A stretch of DNA of 64,000 nt from Fragum whitleyi (Eukaryota; Mollusca; Bivalvia; Cardiida; Cardiidae): NCBI GenBank assembly GCA_948146395.1, contig OX411549.1, forward strand, positions 22,452,990 through 22,516,989, read 5' to 3'. How positions within the stretch are numbered: position 1 is the stretch's first letter; every line of letters starts with the position of its first letter. Position numbers and translations under genes: made by a program. Under the pieces are notes generated by a model. The model was given only the letters and a program-made list of their open reading frames with translations, was not told the DNA's origin and searched no databases. This document shows positions 21,081 through 33,141 of this stretch, in pieces.

Positions 21081-24000
21081 GTTGCAGGTTCAGATGGTCC
21101 CCCGGTCACTCGCGCGAGCCCAGGTCAGGCAGCACAGCAGAAAGGTATGCGGTTCGCGTTTGAAAAGACCAAAACAAGCCCAATTACTTCACTTTTGGGC
21201 CACTTGGTACGCAGTTTTTCTACCCCTTAGGCTTGACCTATCGACCCGGAACTCTGGGCATTGCAGGTTGGGGTGGTCCCCTGGTCTGTCGCGCGAGCCC
21301 AGACCAGACCGCACGCCCGGAGCCAATGCTCTATGCCGCCCAAATTGGCATACCTGGCCAAATGGGTCGACCTTGACCTTGACTGATAGACCCGAAACTC
21401 GGAGCGTTGCAGGTTCAGGTGGTCCCGTGGTCGCATGCGCGAGCCCAGGTCAGACCGCACAGCAGAAGGGTATGCGGTTCGCGCTTGAAAAGACCAAAAC
21501 AGGCCCAAAGGCCTTGACTGTTGGCAACTTGGTAGGCAGTTTTCTACCCCTTTGCCTTGACCCATCGACCCCAAACTCGGAGTGTTGCAGGTTCGGGTGG
21601 TCCCCTGGTCACTCGCGCGAGCCCAGGTCAGATCGCTCAGCCCAAGGGTACGCGGTTCACTGCTGAAAAACCCTAACATACCCAAAGGCCTTGACTGTTG
21701 GCAACTTGGTAGGCAGTTTTCTACCCCTTTGCCTTGACCCATCAACCCGAAACTCGGAGCGTTGCAGGTTCAGATGGTCCCCCGGTCACTCGCGCGAGCC
21801 CAGGTCAGGCAGCATAGCAGAAAGGTATGCGGTTCGCGTTTGAAAAGACCAAAACAAGCCCAATTACTTCACTTTTGGGCCACTTGGTACGCAGTTTTTC
21901 TACCCCTTAGGCTTGACCTATCGACCCGGAACTCTGGGCATTGCAGGTTGGGGTGGTCCCCTGGTCTGTCGCGCGAGCCCAGACCAGACCGCACGCCCGG
22001 AGCCAATGCTCTATGCCGCCCAAATTGGCATACCTGGCCAAAAGGGTCGACCTTGACCTTGACTGATCGACCCGAAACTCGGAGCGTTGCAGGTTCAGGT
22101 GGTCCCGTGGTCGCATGCGCGAGCCCAGGTCAGACCGCACAGCAGAAGGGTATGCGGTTCGCGCTTGAAAAGACCAAAACAGGCCCAAAGGCCTTGACTG
22201 TTGGCAACTTGGTAGGCAGTTTTCTACCCCTTTGCCTTGACCCATCGACCCGAAACTCGGAGTGTTGCAGGTTCGGGTGGTCCCCTGATCACTCGCGCGA
22301 GCCCAGGTCAGATCGCTCAGCCCAAGGGTACGCGGTTCACTGCTGAAAAACCCTAACATACCCAAAGGCCTTGACTGTTGGCAACTTGGTAGGCAGTTTT
22401 CTACCCCTTTGCCTTGACCCATCGACCCGAAACTCGGAGCGTTGCAGGTTCAGATGGTCCCCCGGTCACTCGCGCGAGCCCAGGTCAGGCAGCACAGCAG
22501 AAAGGTATGCGGTTCGCGTTTGAAAAGACCAAAACAAGCCCAATTACTTCACTTTTGGGCCACTTGGTACGCAGTTTTTCTACCCCTTAGGCTTGACCTA
22601 TCGACCCGGAACTCTGGGCATTGCAGGTTGGGGTGGTCCCCTGGTCTGTCGCGCGAGCCCAGACCAGACCGCACGCCCGGAGCCAATGCTCTATGCCGCC
22701 CAAATTGGCATACCTGGCCAAACGGGTCGACCTTGACCTTGACTGATCGACCCGAAACTCGGAGCGTTGCAGGTTCAGTTGGTCCCGTGGTCGCATGCGC
22801 GAGCCCAGGTCAGACCGCACAGCAGAAGGGTATGCGGTTCGCGCTTGAAAAGACCAAAACCGGCCCAAAGGCCTTGACTGTTGGCAACTTGGTAGGCAGT
22901 TTTCTACCCCTTTGCCTTGACCCATCGACCCGAAACTCGGAGTGTTGCAGGTTCGGGTGGTCCCCTGGTCACTCGCGCGAGCCCAGGTCAGATCGCTCAG
23001 CCCAAGGGTACGCGGTTCACTGCTGAAAAACCCTAACATACCCAAAGGCCTTGACTGTTGGCAACTTGGTAGGCAGTTTTCTACCCCTTTGCCTTGACCC
23101 ATCGACCCGAAACTCGGAGCGTTGCAGGTTCAGATGGTCCCCCGGTCACTCGCGCGAGCCCAGGTCAGGCAGCACAGCAGAAAGGTATGCAGTTCGCGTT
23201 TGAAAAGACCAAAACAAGCCCAATTACTTCACTTTTGGGCCACTTGGTACGCAGTTTTTCTACCCCTTAGGCTTGACCTATCGACCCGGAACTCTGGGCA
23301 TTGCAGGTTGGGGTGGTCCCCTGGTCTGTCGCGCGAGCCCAGACCAGACCGCACGCCCGGAGCCAATGCTCTATGCCGCCCAAATTGGCATACCTGGCCA
23401 AACGGGTCGACCTTGACCTTGACTGATCGACCCGAAACTCGGAGCGTTGCAGGTTCAGGTGGTCCCATGGTCGCATGCACGAGCCCAGGTCATACCGCAC
23501 AGCAGAAGGGTATGCGGTTCGCGCTTGAAAAGACCAAAACAGGCCCAAAGGCCTTGACTGTTGGCAACTTGGTAGGCAGTTTTCTACCCCTTTGCCTTGA
23601 CCCATCGACCCGAAACTCGGAGTGTTGCAGGTTCGGGTGGTCCCCTGGTCACTCGCGCGAGCCCAGGTCAGATCGCTCAGCCCAAGGGTACGCGGTTCAC
23701 TGCTGAAAAACCCTAACATACCCAAAGGCCTTGACTGTTGGCAACTTGGTAGGCAGTTTTCTACCCCTTTGCCTTGACCCATCGACCCGAAACTCGGAGC
23801 GTTGCAGGTTCAGATGGTCCCCCGGTCACTCGCGCGAGCCCAGGTCAGGCAGCACAGCAGAAAGGTATGCGGTTCGCGTTTGAAAAAACCAAAACAAGCC
23901 CAATTTCTTCACTTTTGGGCCACTTGGTACGCAGTTTTTCTACCCCTTAGGCTTGACCTATCGACCCGGAACTCTGGGCATTGCAGGTTGGGGTGGTCCC

Positions 24001-27000
24001 CTGGTCTGTCGCACGAGCCCAGACCAGACCGCACGCCCGGAGCCAATGCTCTATGCCGCCCAAATTGGCATACCTGGCCAAACGGGTCGACCTTGACCTT
24101 GACTGATCGACCCGAAACTCGGAGCCTTGCAGGTTCAGGTGGTCCCGTGGTCGCATGCGCGAGCCCAGGTCAGACCGCACAGCAGAAGGGTATGCGGTTC
24201 GCGCTTGAAAAGACCAAAACAGGCCCAAAGGCCTTGACTGTTGGCAACTTGGTAGGCAGTTTTCTACCCCTTTGCCTTGACCCATCGACCCGTAACTCGG
24301 AGTGTTGCAGGTTCGGGTGGTCCCCTGGTCACTCGCGCGAGCCCAGGTCAAATCGCTCAGCCCAAGGGTACGCGGTTCACTGCTGAAAAACCCTAACATA
24401 CCCAAAGGCCTTGACTGTTGGCAACTTGGTAGGCAGTTTTCTACCCCTTTGCCTTGACCCATCGACCCGAAACTCGGAGTGTTGCAGGTTCGGGTGGTCC
24501 CCTGGTCACTCGCGCGAGCCCAGGTCAGGCAGCACAGCAGAAAGGTATGCGGTTCGCGTTTGAAAAGACCAAAACAAGCCCAATTACTTCACTTTTGGGC
24601 CACTTGGTACGCAGTTTTTCTACCCCTTAGGCTTGACCTATCGACCCGGAACTCTGGGCATTGCAGGTTGGGGTGGTCCCCTGGTCTGTCGCGCGAGCCC
24701 AGACCAGACCGCACGCCCGGAGCCAATGCTCTATGCCGCCCAAATTGGCATACCTGGCCAAACGGGTCGACCTTGACCTTGACTGATCGACCCGAAACTC
24801 GGAGCGTTGCAGGTTCAGGTGGTCCCGTGGTCGCATGCGCGAGCCCAAGTCAGACCGCACAGCAGAAGGGTATGCGGTTAGTGCTTGAAAAGACCAAAAC
24901 AGGCCCAAAGGCCTTGACTGTTGGCAACTTGGTAGGCAGTTTTCTACCCCTTTGCCTTGACCCATCGACCCGAAACTTGGAGTGTTGCAGGTTCGGGTGG
25001 TCCCCTGGTCACTCGCGCAAGCCCAGGTCAGATCGCTCAGCCCAAGGGTACGCGGTTCACTGCTGAAAAACCCTAACATACCCAAAGGCCTTGACTGTTG
25101 GCAACTTGGTAGGCAGTTTTCTACCCCTTTGCCTTGACCCATCGACCTGAAACTCGGAGTGTTGCAGGTTCAGATGGTCCCCCGGTCACTCGCGCGAGCC
25201 CAGGTCAGGCAGCACAGCAGAAAGGTATGCGGTTCGCGTTTGAAAAGACCAAAACAAGCCCAATTAATTCACTTTTGGGCCACTTGGTACGCAGTTTTTC
25301 TACCCCTTAGGCTTGACCTATCGACCCGGAACTCTGGGCATTGCAGGTTGGGGTGGTCCCCTGGTCTGTCGCGCGAGCCCAGACCAGACCGCACGCCCGG
25401 AGCCAATGCTCTATGCCGCCCAAATTGGCATACCTGGCCAAACGGGTCGACCTTGACCTTGACTGATCGACCCGAAACTCGGAGCGTTGCAGGTTCAGGT
25501 GGTCCCGTGGTCGCATGCGCGAGCCCAGGTCAGACCGCACAGCAGAAGGGTATGCGGTTCGCGCTTGAAAAGACCAAAACAGGCCCAAAGGCCTTGACTG
25601 TTGGCAACTTGGTAGGCAGTTTTCTACCCCTTTGCCTTGACCCATCGACCCGAAACTCGGAGTGTTGCAGGTTCGGGTGGTCCCCTGGTCACTCGCGCGA
25701 GCCCAGGTCAGATCGCTCAGCCCAAGGGTACGCGGTTCACTGCTGAAAAACCCTAACATACCCAAAGGCCTTGACTGTTGGCAACTTGGTAGGCAGTTTT
25801 CTACCCCTTTGCCTTGACCCATCGACCCGAAACTCGGAGCGTTGCAGGTTCAGATGGTCCCCCGGTCACTCACGCGAGCCCAGGTCAGGCAGCACAGCAG
25901 AAAGGTATGCGGTTCGCGTTTGAAAAGACCAAAACAAGCCCAATTACGTCACTTTTGGGCCACTTGGTACGCAGTTTTTCTACCCCTTAGGCTTGACCTA
26001 TCGACCCGGAACTCTGGGCATTGCAGGTTGGGGTGGTCCCCTGGTCTGTCGCGCGAGCCCAGACCAGACCGCACGCCCGGAGCCAATGCTCTATGCCGCC
26101 CAAATTGGCATACCTGGCCAAACGGGTCGACCTTGACCTTGACTGATCGACCCGAAACTCGGAGCGTTGCAGGTTCAGGTGGTCCCGTGGTCGCATGCGC
26201 GAGCCCAGGTCAGACCGCACAGCAGAAGGGTATGCGGTTCGCGCTTGAAAAGACCAAAACAGGCCCAAAGGCCTTGACTGTTGGCAACTTGGTAGGCAGT
26301 TTTCTACCCCTTTGCCTTGACCCATTGACCCGAAACTCGGAGTGTTGCAGGTTCGGGTGGTCCCCTGGTCACTCGCGCGAGCCCAGGTCAGATCGCTCAG
26401 CCCAAGGGTACGCGGTTCACTGCTGAAAAACCCTAACATACCCAAAGGCCTTGACTGTTGGCAACTTGGTAGGCAGTTTTCTACCCCTTTGCCTTGACCC
26501 ATTGACCCGAAACTCAGAGCGTTGCAGGTTCAGATGGTCCCCCGGTCACTCGCGCGAGCCCAGGTCAGGCAGCACAGCAGAAAGGTATGCGGTTCGCGTT
26601 TGAAAAGACCAAAACAAGCCCAATTACTTCACTTTTGGGCCACTTGGTACGCAGTTTTTCTACCCCTTAGGCTTGACCTATCGACCCGGAACTCTGGGCA
26701 TTGCAGGTTGGGGTGGTCCCCTGGTCTGTCGCTCGAGCCCAGACCAGACCGCACGCCCGGAGCCAATGCTCTATGCCGCCCAAATTGGCATACCTGGCCA
26801 AACGGGTCGACCTTGACCTTGACTGATCGACCCGAAACTCGGAGCGTTGCAGGTTCAGGTGGTCCCGTGGTCGCATGCGCGAGCCCAGGTCAGACCGCAC
26901 AGCAGAAGGGTATGCGGTTCGCGCTTGAAAAGACCAAAACAGGCCCAAAGGCCTTGACTGTTGGCAACTTGGTAGGCAGTTTTCTACCCCTTTGCCTTGA

Positions 27001-28560
27001 CCCATCGACCCGAAACTCGGAGTGTTGCAGGTTCGGGTGGTCCCCTGGTCAATCGCGCGAGCCCAGGTCAGATCGCTCAGCCCAAGGGTACGCGGTTCAC
27101 TGCTGAAAAACCCTAACATACCCAAAGGCCTTGACTGTTGGCAACTTGGTAGGCAGTTTTCTAACCCTTTGCCTGGACCCATCGACCCGAAACTCGGAGC
27201 GTTGCAGGTTCAGATGGTCCCCCGGTCACTCGCGCGAGCCCAGGTCAGGCAGCACAGCAGAAAGGTATGCGGTTCGCGTTTGAAAAGACCAAAACAAGCC
27301 CAATTACTTCACTTTTGGGCCACTTGGTACGCAGTTTTTCTACCCCTTAGGCTTGACCTATCGACCCGGAACTCTGGGCATTGCAGGTTGGGGTGGTCCC
27401 CTGGTCTGTCGCGCGAGCCCAGACCAGACCGCACGCCCGGAGCCAATGCTCTATGCCGCCCAAATTGGCATACCTGGCCAAACGGGTCGACCTTGACCTT
27501 GACTGATCGACCCGAAACTCGGAGCGTTGCAGGTTCAGGTGGTCCCGTGGTCGCATGCGCGAGCCCAGGTCAGACCGCACAGCAGAAGGGTATGTGGTTC
27601 ACGCTTGAAAAGACCAAAACAGGCCCAAAGGCCTTGACTGTTGGCAACTTGGTAGGCAGTTTTCTACCCCTTTGCCTTGACCCATCGACCCGAAACTCGG
27701 AGTGTTGCAGGTTCGGGTGGTCCCCTGGTCACTCGCGCGAGCCCAGGTCAGATCGCTCAGCCCAAGGGTACGCGGTTCACTGCTGAAAAACCCTAACATA
27801 CCCAAAGGCCTTGACTGTTGGCAACTTGGTAGGCAGTTTTCTACCCCTTTGCCTTGACCCATCGACCCGAAACTCGGAGCGTTGCTGGTTCAGATGGTCC
27901 CCCGGTGACTCGCGCGAGCCCAGGTCAGGCAGCACAGCAGAAAGGTATGCGGTTCGCGTTTGAAAAGACCAAAACAAGCCCAATTACTTCACTTTTGGGC
28001 CACTTGGTACGCAGTTTTTCTACCCCTTAGGCTTGACCTATCGACCCGGAACTCTGGGCATTGCAGGTTGGGGTGGTCCCCTGGTCTGTCGCGCGAGCCC
28101 AGACCAGACCGCACGCCCGGAGCCAATGCTCTATGCCGCCCAAATTGGCATACCTGGCCAAACATGTCGACCTTGACCTTGACTGATCGACCCGAAACTC
28201 GGAGCGTTGCAGGTTCAGGTGGTCCCGTGGTTGCATGCGCGAGCCCAGGTCAGACCGCACAGCAGAAGGGTATGCGGTTCGCGCTTGAAAAGACCAAAAC
28301 AGGCCCAAAGGCCTTGACTGTTGGCAACTTGGTAGGCAGTTTTCTACCCCTTTGCCTTGACCCATCGACCCGTAACTCGGAGTGTTGCAGGTTCGGGTGG
28401 TCCCCTGGTCACTCGCGCGAGCCCAGGTCAGATCGCTCAGCCCAAGGGTACGCGGTTCACTGCTGAAAAACCCTAACATACCCAAAGGCCTTGACTGTTG
28501 GCAACTTGGTAGGCAGTTTTCTACCCCTTTGCCTTGACCCATCGACCCGAAACTCGGAGC
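21081..28560 (+). repeat. Eleven regular 680-bp HOR units
   Basis: Units start at 21081, 21761, 22441, 23121, 23801, 24481, 25161, 25841, 26521, 27201 and 27881. All are 680 bp. The A monomer at 24481 has a D-type head (GTTGCAGGTTCGGGTGG, TCCCCTGG) before returning to A sequence at CAGGTCAGGCAGC, a sign of gene conversion. Unit 21761 has AAAAGGGTCG in B. Unit 24481 has GGTTAGTGCTTG in C. The unit at 27881 contains the first double-base change seen in the window (AACGGG to AACATG at 28164-28165). Confidence 0.94.
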
Positions 28561-29063
28561 GTTGCAGGTTCAGATGGTCCCCCGGTCACTCGCGCGAGCC
28601 CAGGTCAGGCAGCACAGCAGAAAGGTATGCGGTTCGCGTTTGAAAAGACCAAAACAAGCCCAATTACTTCACTTTTGGGCCACTTGGTACGCAGTTTTTC
28701 TACCCCTTAGGCTTGACCTATCGACCCGGAACTCTGGGCATTGCAGGTTGGGGTGGTCCCCTGGTTTGTCGCGCGAGCCCAGACCAGACCGCACGCCCGG
28801 AGCCAATGCTCTATGCCGCCCAAATTGGCATACCTGGCCAAACGGGTCGACCTTGACCTTGACTGATCGACCCGAAACTCGGAGCGTTGCAGGTTCAGGT
28901 GGTCCCGTGGTCGCATGCGCGAGCCCAGGTCAGACCGCACAGCAGAAGGGTATGCGGTTCGCGCTTGAAAAGACCAAAACAGGCCCAAAGGCCTTGACTG
29001 TTGGCAACTTGGTAGGCAGTTTTCTACCCCTTTGCCTTGACCCATCGACCCGAAACTCGGAGT
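28561..29063 (+). repeat. HOR unit lacking monomer D (503 bp)
   Basis: A (28561-28739), B (28740-28885) and C (28886-29063) are followed directly by an A-type monomer. The unit is 177 bp short, exactly one D. At the junction the next A reads CAGATGGCCTGGTCAC, which combines A (CAGATGG) with D (CCTGGTCAC), so the missing D was lost by exchange between the heads of D and A. Confidence 0.94.
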
Positions 29064-29740
29064 GTTGCAGGTTCAGATGGCCTGGTCACTCGCGCGAGCC
29101 CAGGTCAGGCAGCACAGCAGAAAGGTATGTGGTTCGCGTTTGAAAAGACCAAAACAAGCCCAATTACTTCACTTTTGGGCCACTTGGTACGCAGTTTTTC
29201 TACCCCTTAGGCTTGACCTATCGACCCGGAACTCTGGGCATTGCAGGTTGGGGTGGTCCCCTGGTCTGTCGCGCGAGCCCAGACCAGACCGCACGCCCGG
29301 AGCCAATGCTCTATGCCGCCCAAATTGGCATACCTGGCCAAACGGGTCGACCTTGACCTTGACTGATCGACCCGAAACTCGGAGCGTTGCAGGTTCAGGT
29401 GGTCCCGTGGTCGCATGCGCGAGCCCAGGTCAGACCGCACAGCAGAAGGGTATGCGGTTTGCGCTTGAAAAGACCAAAACAGGCCCAAAGGCCTTGACTG
29501 TTGGCAACTTGGTAGGCAGTTTTCTACCCCTTTGCCTTGACCCATCGAAACGAAACTCGGAGTGTTGCAGGTTCGGGTGGTCCCCTGGTCACTCGCGCGA
29601 GCCCAGGTCAGATCGCTCAGCCCAAGGGTACGCAGTTCACTGCTGAAAAACCCTAACATACCCAAAGGCCTTGACTGTTGGCAACTTGGTAGGCAGTTTT
29701 CTACCCCTTTGCCTTGACCCATCGACCCGAAACTCGGAGC
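29064..29740 (+). repeat. HOR unit with 3-bp shorter hybrid A head (677 bp)
   Basis: A' (29064-29239) has the recombinant head described for the junction at 29063 and the marker GTATGTGG. B is 29240-29385, C is 29386-29563 and D is 29564-29740. C carries GGTTTGCGC and the double change CATCGAAACG (CC to AA at 29549-29550). D has ACGCAGTTCACTG. These C-D markers recur 3,401 bp on, in the C-D half of unit 32462, and the A' head recurs at 39086. Confidence 0.93.
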
Positions 29741-32700
29741 GTTGCAGGTTCAGATGGTCCCCCGGTCACTCGCGCGAGCCCAGGTCAGGCAGCACAGCAG
29801 AAAGGTATGCGGTTCGCGTTTGAAAAGACCAAAACAAGCCCAATTACTTCACTTTTGGGCCACTTGGTACGCAGTTTTTCTACCCCTTAGGCTTGACCTA
29901 TCGACCCGGAACTCTGGGCATTGCAGGTTGGGGTGGTCCCCTGGTCTGTCGCGCGAGCCCAGACCAGACCGCACGCCCGGAGCCAATGCTCTATGCCGCC
30001 CAAATTGGCATACCTGGCCAAACGGGTCGACCTTGACCTTGACTGATCGACCCGAAACTCGGAGCGTTGCAGGTTCAGGTGGTCCCGTGGTTGCATGCGC
30101 GAGCCCAGGTCAGACCGCACAGCAGAAGGGTATGCGGTTCGCGCTTGAAAAGACCAAAACAGGCCCAAAGGCCTTGACTGTTGGCAACTTGGTAGGCAGT
30201 TTTCTACCCCTTTGCCTTGACCCATCGACCCGAAACTCGGAGTGTTGCAGGTTCGGGTGGTCCCCTGGTCACTCGCGCGAGCCCAGGTCAGATCGCTCAG
30301 CCCAAGGGTACGCGGTTCACTGCTGAAAAACCCTAACATACCCAAAGGCCTTGACTGTTGGCAACTTGGTAGGCAGTTTTCTACCCCTTTGCCTTGACCC
30401 ATCGACCCGAAACTCGGAGCGTTGCAGGTTCAGATGGTCCCCCTGTCACTCGCGCGAGCCCAGGTCAGGCAGCACAGCAGAAAGGTATGCGGTTCGCGTT
30501 TGAAAAGACCAAAACAAGCCCAATTACTTCACTTTTGGGCCACTTGGTATGCAGTTTTTCTACCCCTTAGGCTTGACCTATCGACCCGGAACTCTGGGCA
30601 TTGCAGGTTGGGGTGGTCCCCTGGTCTGTCGCGCGAGCCCAGACCAGACCGCACGCCCGGAGCCAATGCTCTATGCCGCCCAAATTGGCATACCTGGCCA
30701 AACGGGTCGACCTTGACCTTGACTGATCGACCCGAAACTCGGAGTGTTGCAGGTTCAGGTGGTCCTGTGGTCGCATGCGCGAGTCCAGGTCAGACCGCAC
30801 AGCAGAAGGGTATGCGGTTCGCGCTTGAAAAGACCAAAACAGGCCCAAAGGCCTTGACTGTTGGCAACTTGGTAGGCAGTTTTCTACCCCTTTGCCTTGA
30901 CCCATCGACCCGAAACTCGGAGTGTTGCAGGTTTGGGTGGTCCCCTGGTCACTCGCGCGAGCCCAGGTCAGATCGCTCAGCCCAAGGGTACGCGGTTCAC
31001 TGCTGAAAAACCCTAACATACCCAAAGGCCTTGACTGTTGGCAACTTGGTAGGCAGTTTTCTACCCCTTTGCCTTGACCCATCGACCCGAAACTCGGAGC
31101 GTTGCCTGTTCAGATGGTCCCCCGGTCACTCGCGCGAGCCCAGGTCAGGCAGCACAGCAGAAAGGTATGCGGTTCGCGTTTGAAAAGACCAAAACAAGCC
31201 CAATTACTTCACTTTTGGGCCACTTGGTACGCAGTTTTTCTACCCCTTAGGCTTGACCTATCGACCCGGAACTCTGGGCATTGCAGGTTGGGGTGGTCCC
31301 CTGGTCTGTCGCGCGAGCCCAGACCAGACCGCACGCCCGGAGCCAATGCTCTATGCCGCCCAAATTGGCATACCTGGCCAAACGGGTCGACCTTGACCTT
31401 GACTGATCGACCCGAAACTCGGAGCGTTGCAGGTTCAGGTGGTCCCGTGGTTGCATGCGCGAGCCCAGGTCAGACCGCACAGCAGAAGGGTATGCGGTTC
31501 GCGCTTGAAAAGACCAAAACAGGCCCAAAGGCCTTGACTTTTGGCAACTTGGTAGGCAGTTTTCTACCCCTTTGCCTTGACCCATCGACCCGAAACTCGG
31601 AGTGTTGCAGGTTCGGGTGGTCCCCTGGTCACTCGCGTGAGCCCAGGTCAGATCGCTCAGCCCAAGGGTACGCGGTTCACTGCTGAAAAACCCTAACATA
31701 CCCAAAGGCCTTGACTGTTGGCAACTTTGTAGGCAGTTTTCTACCCCTTTGCCTTGACCCATCGACCCGAAACTCGGAGCGTTGCAGGTTCAGATGGTCC
31801 CCCGGTCACTCGCGCGAGCCCAGGTCAGGCAGCACAGCAGAAAGGTATGCGGTTCGCGTTTGAAAAGACCAAAACAAGCCCAATTACTTCACTTTTGGGC
31901 CACTTGGTACGCAGTTTTTCTACCCCTTAGGCTTGACCTATCGACCCGGAACTCTGGGCATTGCAGGTTGGGGTGGTCCCCTGGTCTGTCGCGCGAGCCC
32001 AGACCAGACCGCACGCCCGGAGCCAATGCTCTATGCCGCCCAAATTGGCATACCTGGCCAAACGGGTCGACCTTGACCTTGACTGATCGACCCGAAACTC
32101 GGAGCGTTGCAGGTTCAGGTGGTCCCGTGGTCGCATGCGCGAGCCCAGGTCAGACCGCACAGCAGAAGGGTATGCGGTTCGCGCTTGAAAAGACCAAAAC
32201 AGGCCCAAAGGCCTTGACTGTTGGCAACTTGGTAGGCAGTTTTTCTACCCCTTTGCCTTGACCCATCGACCCGAAACTCGGAGTGTTGCAGGTTCGGGTG
32301 GTCCCCTGGTCACTCGCGCGAGCCCAGGTCAGATCGCTCAGCCCAAGGGTACGCGGTTCACTGCTGAAAAACCCTAACATACCCAAAGGCCTTGACTGTT
32401 GGCAACTTGGTAGGCAGTTTTCTACCCCTTTGCCTTGACCCATCGACCCGAAACTCGGAGCGTTGCAGGTTCAGATGGTCCCCCGGTCACTGGCGCGAGC
32501 CCAGGTCAGGCAGCACAGCAGAAAGGTATGCGGTTCGCGTTTGAAAAGACCAAAACAAGCCCAATTACTTCACTTTTGGGCCACTTGGTACGCAGTTTTT
32601 CTACCCCTTAGGCTTGACCTATCAACCCGGAACTCTGGGCATTGCAGGTTGGGGTGGTCCCCTGGTCTGTCGCGCGAGCCCAGACCAGACTGCACGCCCG

Positions 32701-33141
32701 GAGCCAATGCTCTATGCCGCCCAAAATGGCATACCTGGCCAAACGGGTCGACCTTGACCTTGACTGATCGACCCGAAACTCGGAGCGTTGCAGGTTCAGG
32801 TGGTCCCGTGGTCGCATGCGCGAGCCCAGGTCAGACCGCACAGCAGAAGGGTATGCGGTTTGCGCTTGAAAAGACCAAAACAGGCCCAAAGGCCTTGACT
32901 GTTGGCAACTTGGTAGGCAGTTTTCTACCCCTTTGCCTTGACCCATCGAAACGAAACTCGGAGTGTTGCAGGTTCGGGTGGTCCCCTGGTCACTCGCGCG
33001 AGCCCAGGTCAGATCGCTCAGCCCAAGGGTACGCAGTTCACTGCTGAAAAACCCTAACATACCCAAAGGCCTTGACTGTTGGCAACTTGGTAGGCAGTTT
33101 TCTACCCCTTTGCCTTGACCCATCGACCCGAAACTCGGAGC
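29741..33141 (+). repeat. First copy of the five-unit, 3,401-bp duplication
   Basis: Units start at 29741, 30421, 31101, 31781 (681 bp, one extra T in the C tail: CAGTTTTTCTACC) and 32462. Markers include GGTTGCATG in C of 29741 and 31101. Unit 30421 has CCCCCTGTCAC, TGGTATGCAG, GAGTCCAGG and GCAGGTTTGGG. Unit 31101 has CGCGTGAGCC and CAACTTTGTAGG. Unit 32462 has TATCAACCC, AGACTGCACG and CCAAAATGG. All of these reappear 3,401 bp downstream, except that unit 32462 switches partner between about 32725 and 32860, which marks the duplication breakpoint inside B-C. Confidence 0.92.
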
